From Pyramidobacter piscolens (GTDB lineage Bacteria; Synergistota; Synergistia; Synergistales; Dethiosulfovibrionaceae), in NCBI GenBank assembly GCA_004558205.1, contig SFDM01000011.1, positions 1 to 64,000 of the forward strand: a DNA stretch of 64,000 bases, written 5' to 3'. Made by a program: the position numbers and the translations under genes. This document shows positions 33,698-44,678 of the stretch, piece after piece (position 1 is the stretch's first letter; each line of letters opens with the position of its first letter). Below the pieces are notes generated by a model. That model did no database searches and was not told the origin of the DNA. It saw nothing but the letters and a program-made list of their open reading frames with translations.

Positions 33698-35026
33698 TCA
33701 GGCGTCAATATCCAGTTTGATTAAGCGTCTGGGGCGCCCAGCCCCGGCTAAAGGCTGGCTACCGATGATTTTTACATACCCTCCGGCTTCAAGTTTCGTG
33801 ATAATGCGATTCATGTTTGTGACGCTCATACTGCAATAGCGGGCCAGCTCAAAGGGAGTGATCACGTCCAGATTGTACTGGCGGATCACCCGTTGAAGCG
33901 TTTCAAGGGTGTTCATTCCAAGGTTCGTACGGCTGGAGATCTCCTGAAGATTGTTTTTCAGGGATTCGCTCTCCTCCTTTTCGTTTTGCACGAAAAAGGG
34001 CCCCGCGGTTTTTCTGTCTTCATAGGTGATGTAAAAACAGCTGTCGTTTTTGCTGATCGCCATCAGCCGAGCCTGGTCCGAGTTGCTTTTGGCCTCCCGC
34101 TGTGTCCGGCCGAGACCAATGCCTATTGCAGCAGAACGGACGCCTGTCGTCGAGGCCAAACGGTCGATCAGGGCAAAGTTGGAAAAGGAGCGTGTTTCAT
34201 TTTCCAGCGCCGACCGAATGGTATAAATATAGGAAAGTCCCTTTTCATGGATTTCCACGGCGCCGTCAATTTGCCTGGCAAAAATGTAAATTTTATCCTG
34301 CTGGGCATGCTCCCGCAAAAATTGATGATAATCGTCGTTTCGTCCGTCCAGAGAATGCTCCTGATGGAAAGCAGCCTGTATTGAAATGACAGCGATATGA
34401 TTTTCATTGCCCATCTGAAGCTGATGACGAAGGCGCAGCTTTTCGAGCTGGTGAAAGATGATTTCCATGGTGGGACGCACCATCGCGATAGGGTAGCCTC
34501 GCTGCGCCACTTGATTGTAAACGCGCTCTATGCTGGAAAGACAGATATCCACAAGACCACTGTCGTAATTACGGCAGTGAAACTCGATAATTTGATCCAC
34601 CACGTCCTTCGCCAGCAGGTTTCTCGTAAAACGGAGAATCTTTAGTTGATCTAACAGGACCTCCACAGAATTGTAAAGGTTTTGCCCCAGAAGATTGCCG
34701 CTTTCATTCCATAAATCAGAACTGATGCGCTTGATCTCCCGATGAGTGAGCAAGCTCTCGCGAAAAATGGCCGAAATGAAAGCGCTAGGATTGCGGTATA
34801 TGTATTCCCAAGGCACCTGCGCCACCGAATCGCGGTTTGCATACGCAAAGGGGAAATACCCTGTAAAAAGGACCACATCCACGTCCCCTTGACAAGAAGA
34901 AACCACCTTCCCCGCGTCTTCGCTCAGGCAGGGGAAAGCAGAACACTCTACAAACAGGGATTCCTGATCAATCAGGGAGAGCACATGGTTAATTGTCCCC
35001 TCCGACCCTATCAGAGCCACTTTCAT
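33698..35026 (-). CDS. Transcriptional regulator with degenerate GGDEF/GTP-cyclohydrolase-III-like domain and C-terminal HTH
   Basis: The protein is 442 residues from ATG 35026 (GGGAGG upstream). An N-terminal alpha/beta domain (MKVALIGSEGTINHVLSLID) resembles the start of periplasmic-binding or receiver-like modules. The middle (about 215-345) has HIAVISIQAAFHQE and IGIGLGRTQREAKSNSDQA, typical of a nucleotide-cyclase/GTP-cyclohydrolase-III-like fold without a GGDEF motif. The end is a winged helix (TPFELARYCSMSVTNMNRII and AGAGRPRRLIKLDIDA). It is likely a sensor-regulator of the convergent peptide transporter locus (inference). A TATAAT lies at 35101-35106 on this strand. Confidence 0.7.
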   Translation of the reverse strand: MKVALIGSEGTINHVLSLIDQESLFVECSAFPCLSEDAGKVVSSCQGDVDVVLFTGYFPFAYANRDSVAQVPWEYIYRNPSAFISAIFRESLLTHREIKRISSDLWNESGNLLGQNLYNSVEVLLDQLKILRFTRNLLAKDVVDQIIEFHCRNYDSGLVDICLSSIERVYNQVAQRGYPIAMVRPTMEIIFHQLEKLRLRHQLQMGNENHIAVISIQAAFHQEHSLDGRNDDYHQFLREHAQQDKIYIFARQIDGAVEIHEKGLSYIYTIRSALENETRSFSNFALIDRLASTTGVRSAAIGIGLGRTQREAKSNSDQARLMAISKNDSCFYITYEDRKTAGPFFVQNEKEESESLKNNLQEISSRTNLGMNTLETLQRVIRQYNLDVITPFELARYCSMSVTNMNRIITKLEAGGYVKIIGSQPLAGAGRPRRLIKLDIDA

Positions 35027-35147
35027 TTTGATACCTCCCGTCAATTTTAGGCTGCATACAAGCTCTCAAGACGGCGTCAAAGCGCTCATCGATGTTCTCG
35101 ATTATAGCAGAAAAAGCCCTACAAACGCAGAGCTTCAAAAGTGGATC

Positions 35148-35226
35148 TGGAGCCGGTGTCCAGATTCGAACGGGAGACCTTGCGCATTAGAGACCTTCGG
35201 CTTTACCAACCAAGATATGATGCGGC
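35148..35226 (-). pseudogene. Decayed tRNA (tRNA-Thr-like)
   Basis: The minus strand has a full-length tRNA-like order. A T-arm GTTCGAATCTGGA, the acceptor strand CACCGGC plus T and CCA, and a variable/anticodon arm GGTCTCTAATGCGCAAGG are present. The 5' acceptor strand GCCGCAT pairs with CACCGGC only over four bases, and the D and anticodon stems do not close. It therefore looks like a dead tRNA gene; Thr is suggested by resemblance only. Confidence 0.5.
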
Positions 35227-35292
35227 ATTTTCAAGCTCTAGAAATTCGACACAGAGCATTTTTTTCCATGAACACCCATAGGACACCCAATC

Positions 35293-35328
35293 AAAAACGC
35301 CTTACAGGTAGAAAACCCGCAAGGCGTT
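35293..35328 (-). terminator. Terminator of the tRNA-Arg gene
   Basis: On the minus strand AACGCCTT pairs with AAGGCGTT and is followed by a T-run. It lies 9 bp after the tRNA-Arg gene and before the decayed tRNA. Confidence 0.65.
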
Positions 35329-35336
35329 GAAATTAC

Positions 35337-35413
35337 TGGCGTCCTCGGCGCGATTCGAACGCGCGACCTTCCGCTTAGGAGGCGGATACTCTATCCAGCT
35401 GAGCTACGAAGAC
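35337..35413 (-). tRNA. tRNA-Arg (anticodon CCT)
   Basis: A complete cloverleaf can be drawn on the minus strand: acceptor GTCTTCG/CGAGGAC with one G-T pair, D-arm GCTCAGCTGGATAGAGT, anticodon loop CTCCTAA, T-arm with GTTCGAATC, discriminator G and encoded CCA. It decodes AGG. Confidence 0.92.
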
Positions 35414-35583
35414 ATTTTCAGTTTTACTCTCTTGAGATCCTTTTCATCATCTCGGGAGTTCCGCTTTTCCTAAGCAGGCAATTCTGAAAGGAACGTTTTA
35501 CGCCTCCCCCTCAAAAAGTATCGCAGGGGAAACGACGCTCTATCACTTGCGTCAGGAACCGCGAACGGAAGAATCATAGCACA
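35414..35583. other. Short gap before ribF
   Basis: No gene is recognised in these 170 bp between the ribF end and the tRNA-Arg gene; the tRNA promoter should lie here on the minus strand. Confidence 0.4.
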
Positions 35584-36507
35584 TCAGGGCCTTTGTGGCA
35601 ACTGATGAAAGGGCATTAAATGCTCAACAGAATGCTGAAATATTTCCTCCGTACGGGAGCAGTCGACACGAAGCTGTTCGATCAGCTCATCCCGGCCGCT
35701 GTACCGCGTGATCGGGCGAAGCTTATCGAGAAAGGCCAGCGTGAGGCGCTCTCCGTACAAGTTTCCCTGAAAACCGATCAGGTGAGACTCAATGCGGAGG
35801 TTCCCGTTGACGTTAAATGTGGGATTCCGTCCAACAGACACGGCGGCGGGCCACCACCGGCCGCCTTGCCAGGCCGCCCCCGCGTAGACGCCTTCCATGG
35901 GGATCAGCTTCATGTCACCGGGCAGGATATTAGCCGTTGGATAACCGAGGTCACGGCCGCGCTGCTCCCCCGTCACGACCTGAGAAATGATGAAAAAAGG
36001 GTATCCCAGCAGAGTGTTGGCGCGGGTGACGTCGCCGCCCTGGATCAGCTCGCGGATTCTGGAACTGCTGATAGTGCTCCCATCCTGCATAATCTGCTGA
36101 GGCACCAGCCTCAGCTGCCAGCCGTGGGACGAGCAGTAGCGAAGCAGAAAGTCGCTGTCGCCCGAACGGTTTTTCCCAAAATGAAATGCCTGGCCCACCA
36201 CGATGCCGCTGATGCCCAGACGCTGGTCCAAAGCGTCGAGAAAAACGCCGGGCTCCGTAGAGGCCAGCTGCGGCGTGAAGGGGATCTCCAACGGATCGGG
36301 GATTGAAAAGACCTGTCTGATTCGCTCCTTTTCCTCTTCGCTGAAAAGCCGGGCCTTCAGGCCGTTCCCAAGCACAAAGCGGGGATGGGGCGCAAAGGTC
36401 ACCACCGTCCACGCCGACTTCTGCGCGCGCGCCAGCTCCCGAGCCGTGTTGAAGAGGCAAAAATGCCCGCGGTGATAGCCGTCAAAAGCGCCAATACATA
36501 CAATCAA
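35584..36507 (-). CDS. ribF: Bifunctional riboflavin kinase / FAD synthetase
   Basis: The 307-residue protein makes FMN and FAD from riboflavin. The N-terminal nucleotidyltransferase domain has IGAFDGYHRGHFCLFNTA and VTFAPHPRFVLG, then SSSRIRELIQGGDV. The C-terminal kinase domain has GRDLGYPTANI and GVYAGAAWQ, ending with a YGERLTLAFLDKLRP strand. The chosen start is TTG 36507, whose last bases overlap the truB stop (TTGA) with AGGTG just upstream inside truB. Earlier starts such as ATG 36555 lie within truB and add non-homologous residues. Confidence 0.93.
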   Translation of the reverse strand: MIVCIGAFDGYHRGHFCLFNTARELARAQKSAWTVVTFAPHPRFVLGNGLKARLFSEEEKERIRQVFSIPDPLEIPFTPQLASTEPGVFLDALDQRLGISGIVVGQAFHFGKNRSGDSDFLLRYCSSHGWQLRLVPQQIMQDGSTISSSRIRELIQGGDVTRANTLLGYPFFIISQVVTGEQRGRDLGYPTANILPGDMKLIPMEGVYAGAAWQGGRWWPAAVSVGRNPTFNVNGNLRIESHLIGFQGNLYGERLTLAFLDKLRPITRYSGRDELIEQLRVDCSRTEEIFQHSVEHLMPFHQLPQRP

Positions 36508-37430
36508 TCTATACGCACCTCCAGAGGGATGTTCGCCTGTGGATAGACAATGCATTTTTGACCTTCGTTTCTCAAAGCTCCCACACAAAGATTCTTTTTG
36601 CCCAGGACGATGACCCCTTGTTCCACAGGAACCACGCCTGCGTTTCTGAATTTCAGATAGCTCAGGTAAACGCCCAAGCCGTTGATGAGCCGCTGTTCGC
36701 AGAAATCGTTGGCGGTGTAGCAGCAATAGTGTTCCGCAAGCGTGGAAACGGGCCGGATGTGAGGTGCAAGGCCGTCGGCGCTCAGAGGCTCCTGAGGGTT
36801 AAAGGGCAGGGCGCCGGCACAGTCGTAATTTCCCACGCTCAAACGCCGCAGCGCGGCGAGATGGGCCCCTATCCCCAAGACCCGTCCGAGGTCTCGGGCA
36901 AGGCTTCTCACGTAGGTTCCCTTATGGCACCGGACCAAGAGCCGGCACTGCCCAACACCGGTCCGTCCCTGATAATCAATGGAGGTGATGTTCACCGGAC
37001 GCGGGCTGATCTGCGGTTCTTCGCCGGAGCGCGCTATCTTATGGGCCCGTTTTCCATTGACAAAAACCGCTGAAATCCGTGGAGGTCTTTGAAGTCGGAC
37101 GCCTAGAAAACCCGGAAGGGCATGAAGCAGGCTCTTTTCGTCATAGTCCGCCGCCCGCGTCTTGGAAAGGGGTTCGCCGGTCCCGTCGTCAGTGGAAGTT
37201 TCCCAGCCGAACTGCACTGTCGCCAGGTAACTCTTTGGAAGGTTCATCACGGCGTCGCAAAGGCGAGTGGCGTATCCGGCTAAAAGAACCAGCACGCCGC
37301 TAGCCGACGAATCGAGGGTTCCCGCGTGTCCAAGCTTGTGCTTCCGTCCCAGGATCTTTGACACGGAACTTACGCAGGCCCTGCTCAGAGCCCCGTCGAT
37401 CTTGTCGAGGACGATCAGCCCGTTATACAC
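36504..37430 (-). CDS. truB: tRNA pseudouridine-55 synthase
   Basis: The 308-residue enzyme has GLIVLDKIDGALSRACV, KLGHAGTLDSSASGVLVLL (catalytic Asp in TLD) and RCHKGTYVRSLARDLGRVLG. A PUA-like tail precedes its end. It converts U55 of tRNAs to pseudouridine. The start is GTG 37430 with AAAGGAG upstream, overlapping the previous gene's stop by 8 bp; longer frames would run far into that gene. Confidence 0.93.
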   Translation of the reverse strand: MYNGLIVLDKIDGALSRACVSSVSKILGRKHKLGHAGTLDSSASGVLVLLAGYATRLCDAVMNLPKSYLATVQFGWETSTDDGTGEPLSKTRAADYDEKSLLHALPGFLGVRLQRPPRISAVFVNGKRAHKIARSGEEPQISPRPVNITSIDYQGRTGVGQCRLLVRCHKGTYVRSLARDLGRVLGIGAHLAALRRLSVGNYDCAGALPFNPQEPLSADGLAPHIRPVSTLAEHYCCYTANDFCEQRLINGLGVYLSYLKFRNAGVVPVEQGVIVLGKKNLCVGALRNEGQKCIVYPQANIPLEVRID

Positions 37431-38355
37431 GCTGAAGCTCCTTTTCCAAAAGCGCCAACCCTTCCTGCAAGGGAAGGGGGATTTTGCAGCCAGCCGCGTA
37501 CTTGTGCCCACCGCCGCCCCACTTAGAGGCAAAAAGCTGAGCGGAGCATTCGCCGCGGGAACGGATGCTGCACCGCAGCTGATCGGAAAACTCGCTCACA
37601 AGCACAGCGACCTGAGTGCCCGCCACATGGGTCAGCATGTTCACCAACGCCTCTGAATCGCCCTCGGTAGCCCCAGTCTCCCTGAAATCCTGCCGGGAAA
37701 TCCAGGAGAGCACGGCGCGGCCGTTGATCTGCTTTGCACGGCTCAGGCAGAGCCCCCAGAGATGCAGCTTCTCCAGACTGTCGTTAAAGTGAAGCAGCTC
37801 GTCAATTTTCACCGTGGAAACGCCGATTTGAAGAAGTTCAGAAGCGATCCTCAGCGTATCGGCGCTTGTATTGGAGAATTTAAAGTCGCCTGTGTCGGTG
37901 GAAATCGACACATAGAGGGCCTCGGCCATCGGGACGTCCCAGGAACACCCAAGCTCCTGAATCAGTGCGAAGACCATCTCCCCCACCGAGGAAAACTGAG
38001 GGCTGATCCAGTTCAGCTCGCCAAATCCTGCATTGTCCAGATGATGGTCAATGCAAATCTGCACCGGAGCGCCTTCCGCTGTGCGTTCCGGCGTGCTGAT
38101 ATCCAGGGCGACGACGCAGCAGCCATCCCTGGGCAGTGAACTGTACTGGCGATATTCTTCAATCCAAGGCAAAAAATGATAGCCTCCGGGCACTGGATCG
38201 GGACCACCCCATTCCACTTTTTTACCAAGCTTTTTTCCCGCGGAAACCAGGGCACTGGCAGAGCCTAATGTGTCGCCGTCGGGTTTGACATGGCAAAGGA
38301 CACGCCAACAGGGTTCCGCCTTCAGGCGTTCAACGATCTTCTCCGGCGCCGTCAT
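37423..38355 (-). CDS. nrnA: DHH-family phosphoesterase (NrnA-like oligoribonuclease)
   Basis: The 310-residue protein has the DHH/DHHA1 layout: LCHVKPDGDTLGSASAL (motif I), CVVALDISTPERTA, ICIDHHLDNAGFGELNW (the DHH motif), SISTDTGDFKF and the C-terminal DHHA1 motif KWGGGGHKYAAGCKI. Such enzymes degrade nano-RNA and 3'-phosphoadenosine 5'-phosphate. ATG 38355 with GGAGGG upstream overlaps the end of rbfA, as in the common infB-rbfA-nrnA-truB order. Confidence 0.9.
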   Translation of the reverse strand: MTAPEKIVERLKAEPCWRVLCHVKPDGDTLGSASALVSAGKKLGKKVEWGGPDPVPGGYHFLPWIEEYRQYSSLPRDGCCVVALDISTPERTAEGAPVQICIDHHLDNAGFGELNWISPQFSSVGEMVFALIQELGCSWDVPMAEALYVSISTDTGDFKFSNTSADTLRIASELLQIGVSTVKIDELLHFNDSLEKLHLWGLCLSRAKQINGRAVLSWISRQDFRETGATEGDSEALVNMLTHVAGTQVAVLVSEFSDQLRCSIRSRGECSAQLFASKWGGGGHKYAAGCKIPLPLQEGLALLEKELQRV

Positions 38356-38746
38356 GCCCACCCTCCTCCGCATCGTCCCCGTTCTCTTCAGGTTCCTCCG
38401 GCGGCAAGGCCGCGGCGATTTTATCGAGAACGTGGTCCATCTCGCGCGCAAGGATCTCGCTGTCGTCAAAGATAAATCTCAGTTCAGGAACCGTCCTGAA
38501 CGTGAGGACCCGCCCCAGCGAAGTTCTGACAAAACTGGCCACCTTTTCGAGAAGCTTGGCCACTCCCGCCCTTCCGCTTTCTTTCAAAGTCGTGTAATAG
38601 ACCCTGGCGTACTTCAGGTCTTTTGAGCAGTCTACGGACGTGATGATCACTTCGCTCAGTTTTTCATCCTTGACGGAATGCGCTAAAATAAGCGAAATTT
38701 CACGCTGCAGCTGGCTGTTGATTCTTCCCATTCTATAACCTGGCAT
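38330..38746 (-). CDS. rbfA: Ribosome-binding factor A
   Basis: The 138-residue protein has the KH-like RbfA fold with MGRINSQLQREISLILAHSV at the start, VIITSVDCSKDLKYARVYYT and FRTVPELRFIFDDS. It aids 30S maturation. The acidic tail (EEPEENGDDAEEGG) is longer than usual. GGAG precedes ATG 38746. Confidence 0.92.
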   Translation of the reverse strand: MPGYRMGRINSQLQREISLILAHSVKDEKLSEVIITSVDCSKDLKYARVYYTTLKESGRAGVAKLLEKVASFVRTSLGRVLTFRTVPELRFIFDDSEILAREMDHVLDKIAAALPPEEPEENGDDAEEGGHDGAGEDR

Positions 38747-38773
38747 TGGATTTTCTCCTCTCCTTTAAACAGC

Positions 38774-38824
38774 GAAAGCCCCTCCGATCCCCTCGGCAAC
38801 GAGGATAAGGAGGGGCTTTTTTTC
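38774..38824. terminator. Hairpin between infB and rbfA
   Basis: AAAGCCCCTCC pairs with GGAGGGGCTTT with a further inner pairing of CCTCG with CGAGG. The T-run is on the + strand, so for the minus-strand operon it is at most a partial terminator or a processing site between infB and rbfA. Confidence 0.6.
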
Positions 38825-38828
38825 GCCG

Positions 38829-40794
<1,966 letters not shown>

Positions 40795-40802
<8 letters not shown>

Positions 40803-41400
40803 GGGCATTTCCTCCTTCCGGAAGCAGTTCAACCAACTTCCTGGCAAAGCCGCTCTGCGCCGGAAGAGCTACGATCTGAGCCTGTCGAAGTCCCAGGAGC
40901 TGTCCGAGTTCCAAACGGCTTAAATCCGCCAAAATGTGCACCGGCACGCCTTTGGCATCTACATTCCTTTTCAGCGTTTCTGAATAATCATTGGACATCA
41001 GCACCAGGCAATCCCGTCGGGAGGCAAGGCATTCAAGGACGCGATCCTGCCCCACGATGAGTTCACCGGCTTTTCTGGCCAACCCCAAGGCTGATCTCAG
41101 TTCGTCGTTTCCGACATCCGATTCGACCTCGGGCATTTCAGTCAGCTGAACGCGCTCTCTCAACAGGTTCTGTACCTCCGTGGGAATGGCGCACTTCAAT
41201 GATTTTTCAAGCAGCTTTTTCTTCAAAGCCAAAGCAACGCATTGGCTTTCAGGACACAAGTAGGCACCTCTGCCTGACTCATGGCCCTGGGAGTCGACCA
41301 CCACCTGTCCGTCAGGCTTACGCACGACACGAAGCATTTCACGCGGCGGCCGTTCTCTTTTGCAGGCGATACAGCTTCGTGGATTAACGGAGCGCCTCAA
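40795..41400 (-). CDS. YlxR-YlxQ fusion protein (RNase P modulator / L7Ae-like)
   Basis: Residues 1-90 form the YlxR (RnpM) domain with PRSCIACKRERPPREMLRVV and SGRGAYLCPESQCV. Residues 100-190 form an L7Ae/YlxQ RNA-binding domain with ALGLARKAGELIVGQDRVLE and the VPVHILADLSRLELGQLLG stretch. These are separate genes in Bacillus between nusA and infB; here they are one frame in the same position. The start TTG 41400 overlaps the nusA TGA. The role is probably RNA binding linked to translation or RNase P. Confidence 0.88.
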
Positions 41401-42500
41401 GCGTTCTCACCTTTTTTTTCAAAAAGATCGTTCAAGCTCGGAGTTTCAACCGCAGCCTGAGTGGTATTGATATCCACCTTCCATCCCGTCAAGCGCGCCG
41501 CGAGGCGCACGTTCTGCCCCGCTTTACCGATCGCTAGAGACAGCTGATCTGCCGGCGCGTACACCTTCGCCGTACGTTCCTGATCGGGAACGACCTCAAT
41601 GGCCGTGGTTTTTGCGGGAGACAGGGCGTTTTGGATAAACACCAGGGGATCTTCGCTCCAGATGATGATGTCGATTTTTTCCTCGCAAAGGTCGCTGCTG
41701 ATATTTTTGATACGGGTGCCGCTGTTGCCGACGCAGGCTCCCACAGGATCGACGGCGGGATCGTTTGAAGCCACGGCCACCTTGGCACGGGCTCCGGCTT
41801 CGCGGACGATCGCCTTGATCTCCACGACGCCTTCGCGAATCTCGGGGATTTCAAGCTCCATGAGCTTTCTCAGAAGGCCGGGATGGGTGCGCGACACCAC
41901 GATCTTCGGACCGCGGGTAGTCTGGCGGACGTCCAGAAGGAAAAATTTCTTTCGGTCGCCGGGCTTATAGACCTCGTCGGCAATTCGCTCTTCCTTGGGG
42001 AGCACGGCTTCACTGCGCTCGCTGATGCGCACCAGCACCTGGTCGTTTTCGGATTTGAAGATCGTTCCCGTAATAAGGTCGCCGATTTTGTCGTTGAACT
42101 CATTATAGACGATTTCCCTTTCGGCGTCTTTCAGGCGCTGAATGATCACCTGGCGCGCCGTCTGCGCCGCGATGCGGCCAAACCTCTCGGGATGTTCTTT
42201 CACAAGCACTTTGACGGTGTCGTTAACCTCCACGTCATCATACCCGAGAGCCCGCGCGTCGTCCAGGCTTATTTCGCTTTCCGTGGCCCGCGGCGCTTCC
42301 ACAACCCTTTTGAGATCATAGATCGTCACCGCGCCGGTATGACGGTCTATGGTCACTTCCGGCTCCAGCTTGCCTTCTTTGAATTTTCTGTAGGCGGACG
42401 CCAAAGCGGCCTCAACGCTGGAGATGATCACGTCCTCGGAGAGCTTTCTCTCTTCCACAACCAGCTTCAGCGCGCTCAAAAAATTTGCCCCAAGTTCCAT
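41397..42500 (-). CDS. nusA: Transcription termination/antitermination factor NusA
   Basis: The 367-residue protein has the N-terminal RNA-polymerase-binding domain, an S1 domain (DLITGTIFKSENDQVLVRIS) and KH domains (DPVGACVGNSGTRIKNISSD, LSLAIGKAGQNVRLAARLTG). No C-terminal acidic repeats are present, as in Bacillus-type NusA. It lies 2 bp downstream of rimP in the classical rimP-nusA-ylxRQ-infB order. Confidence 0.95.
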   Translation of the reverse strand: MELGANFLSALKLVVEERKLSEDVIISSVEAALASAYRKFKEGKLEPEVTIDRHTGAVTIYDLKRVVEAPRATESEISLDDARALGYDDVEVNDTVKVLVKEHPERFGRIAAQTARQVIIQRLKDAEREIVYNEFNDKIGDLITGTIFKSENDQVLVRISERSEAVLPKEERIADEVYKPGDRKKFFLLDVRQTTRGPKIVVSRTHPGLLRKLMELEIPEIREGVVEIKAIVREAGARAKVAVASNDPAVDPVGACVGNSGTRIKNISSDLCEEKIDIIIWSEDPLVFIQNALSPAKTTAIEVVPDQERTAKVYAPADQLSLAIGKAGQNVRLAARLTGWKVDINTTQAAVETPSLNDLFEKKGENA

Positions 42501-42502
42501 TT

Positions 42503-43000
42503 TTAGGCTTTTCCTCCCTTTTTCTTAAAGGTCTTTTTCTGTCCTTTATTTTCAACGTAGACCAGGTGAGCTGACGCTATTTTCTCAAAAGGAAGATCAA
42601 AGGGCTCGCCGTCAACGTCAAAGAGAACCATATCGTCTTTCACGCCGTCAATAACGCCGCTGAAGCGCCTTCTGCCGTCATGCATTTCCATAAGTTTGAC
42701 GCTGACCGTTTTCCCCGCAAACTTCGAATAATCTTCGAAGTTAAACAGGGGACGCTCAATGCCGGGCGAGCTCACTTCCAGGAGGTAGTTATCCTCGAAG
42801 GATTCGCTCTCCTGATCAAGATAAGCGTCCACCTCCCGCGAGACCGCTTCGCAGTCGTCCACCAGGATGCCGCCCTGCTTGTCCACATAAAGCCGGAGCG
42901 TGGTAACCCCCGCTTCCTTTAAACGCTCCACGCCGACAAATTCATACCCTAGCCTGTCAACAATCACCTTGAGACCAACAGAAAGTTTGCTTTTATCCAC
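42503..43000 (-). CDS. rimP: Ribosome maturation factor RimP
   Basis: The 165-residue protein has VDRLGYEFVGVERLKEAG, LRLYVDKQGGILVDDCEAVS and YLLEVSSPGIERPLF, all characteristic of RimP, and an SH3-like C-terminal domain. A basic tail (KGQKKTFKKKGGKA) is present. The start is GTG 43000. It is the first gene of the nusA operon, just after the guaB terminator. Confidence 0.93.
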   Translation of the reverse strand: MDKSKLSVGLKVIVDRLGYEFVGVERLKEAGVTTLRLYVDKQGGILVDDCEAVSREVDAYLDQESESFEDNYLLEVSSPGIERPLFNFEDYSKFAGKTVSVKLMEMHDGRRRFSGVIDGVKDDMVLFDVDGEPFDLPFEKIASAHLVYVENKGQKKTFKKKGGKA

Positions 43001-43036
43001 TACTTATCACGCCTCGCTATCAAGATGCACGGTGAT

Positions 43037-43068
43037 AAAAAACGAAGAGTGGGCACAGCCCACTCTTC
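43037..43068 (-). terminator. Rho-independent terminator of guaB
   Basis: On the minus strand an 11-bp stem (GAAGAGTGGGC with GCCCACTCTTC, loop of 3) is followed by GTTTTTT. It lies 75 bp past guaB and just before rimP. Confidence 0.9.
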
Positions 43069-43142
43069 ACACCGAACCTCCAAATTCCTGAGTCATTGTA
43101 GCACAAAACCATATACACCGCAACGGCAAAAGGGAAAAAAGG

Positions 43143-44618
43143 TCATTCAACCCAGTAATTCGGCGCTTCCTTTGTGACGACCACGTCGTGGGGGTGGTTT
43201 TCCTTCACCGAAGCCGCGGAAATCCTGACGAAGCAGGCGTTTTCCTGCATATCGGGAATGCTGGCAGCGCCGATATAGCCCATGCCCGAACGAAGCCCTC
43301 CCACAAGCTGGAAGATCACCTCGCCGGCCGATCCCTTATAGGCCGCAAGTCCTTCGATCCCCTCAGGCACAAGTTTGTTGTCCTTGGAATTTTCCTGGAA
43401 ATAGCGGTCCTTACAGGCGCCGCCGCGCATTGCGCCAAGCGATCCCATCCCGCGGTAGCTCTTGTAGGAACGGCCTCTGTAGATGATGACTTCGCCGGGA
43501 CTCTCTTCAGTGCCGGCAAGCAGCGAACCGATCATCACGCAGTCGGCACCGGCCGCGAGAGCTTTGACGGCGTCGCCGGAGTAGCGGATACCGCCGTCAG
43601 CGATCAGCTTTTTGCCGCTCTCTTTCGTCACCGCCGCCACGTTTAAAACCGCCGCAAGCTGAGGCACGCCAATCCCCGCCACAATGCGCGTGGTGCAGAT
43701 CGATCCCGGTCCGACGCCGACCTTGACGGCGTCAGCGCCGACTTCAATCAGGGCTCTGGCGGCCGCGGCGGTTGCGATGTTGCCGCCGATCAGCTGAAGG
43801 TCAGGATATTTCCTGCGGATCTGAGCCAGCGTGTCGAGGACTTTCTTAGAATGTCCATGGGCTGTGTCGACCACGATCACGTCCACGTGGGCGTTGACCA
43901 GTGCTTCGACGCGGTCGAAGACGTCATGCCCGACGCCTACGGCGGCACCGCAACGCAGACGCCCCACGGAATCCTTGGCCGCCGAGGGGAAATCCTTCAC
44001 CTTTTGAAGGTCCTTAATCGTGATAAGCCCTTTCAAACGGCCTTCGCCGTCGACGATAGGAAGTTTCTCCACTTTACAGTTGCGGAGGATGTTTTCCGCG
44101 TCGGCCAGGGTGGTTCCTTCCGGCGCGGTGATCAGCCCTTCTTTGGTCATTACGTTGGAAATGGGCTGAGTGTAATCGGTGACGAAACGCAGGTCGCGGT
44201 TGGTGATGATCCCCACAAGTTTCATGTGTTCGTCTACGATCGGAACGCCGGAAATGTGGAAGTGGCTCATCAGGTCGGTAGCTTCCTGTACTGGATTGTC
44301 TGGATAGCAGAAGAAGGGGTCGCGGATCACCCCGGCCTCGGAACGCTTTACCTTGTCAACTTCCGATGCCTGCTCTTCAATCGTGTTGTTGCGGTGGACG
44401 ATACCGATGCCGCCTTCGCGGGCGATGGCAATGGCCAGCCTGGCTTCGGTGACCGTGTCCATGGCGGCGCTGCAGATCGGGATATTCAGTTTAATCTCCG
44501 GCGTCAAATAGGTGTCGATGCGGACTCCCGCAGGCAGTACTTCGCTGTATTGAGGTTCGAGAAGTACGTCGTCAAAGGTAAATCCTTCATAGGGTGCAAT
44601 GTGTTTTTCGATGTCCAT
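43143..44618 (-). CDS. guaB: IMP dehydrogenase
   Basis: The 491-residue enzyme oxidises IMP to XMP in GMP synthesis. It has FDDVLLEPQYSEVLP, a pair of CBS domains (about 95-215), the catalytic loop GVGPGSICTTRIVAGIG with the active cysteine and the flap with RGMGSLGAMRGGACKDRY. GGAGGAG precedes ATG 44618. Confidence 0.96.
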   Translation of the reverse strand: MDIEKHIAPYEGFTFDDVLLEPQYSEVLPAGVRIDTYLTPEIKLNIPICSAAMDTVTEARLAIAIAREGGIGIVHRNNTIEEQASEVDKVKRSEAGVIRDPFFCYPDNPVQEATDLMSHFHISGVPIVDEHMKLVGIITNRDLRFVTDYTQPISNVMTKEGLITAPEGTTLADAENILRNCKVEKLPIVDGEGRLKGLITIKDLQKVKDFPSAAKDSVGRLRCGAAVGVGHDVFDRVEALVNAHVDVIVVDTAHGHSKKVLDTLAQIRRKYPDLQLIGGNIATAAAARALIEVGADAVKVGVGPGSICTTRIVAGIGVPQLAAVLNVAAVTKESGKKLIADGGIRYSGDAVKALAAGADCVMIGSLLAGTEESPGEVIIYRGRSYKSYRGMGSLGAMRGGACKDRYFQENSKDNKLVPEGIEGLAAYKGSAGEVIFQLVGGLRSGMGYIGAASIPDMQENACFVRISAASVKENHPHDVVVTKEAPNYWVE

Positions 44619-44650
44619 AGGCTCCTCCGGCTATCATGAAATTTCGATGG

Positions 44651-44678
44651 ATTATACTCTAAATTGTGCTATTTTCAA
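44651..44678 (-). promoter_or_regulatory. Promoter of guaB
   Basis: On the minus strand TTGAAA (44673-44678) and TATAAT (44651-44656) are 16 bp apart. The -35 box overlaps the end of ispDF. Confidence 0.75.

Noticed and set aside
35148..35226. Reading the decayed tRNA as a suppressor or pyrrolysine tRNA (a CTCTAAT stretch could be an anticodon loop)
   Set aside because: With that loop the anticodon stem does not pair, and the rest does not resemble tRNA-Pyl.
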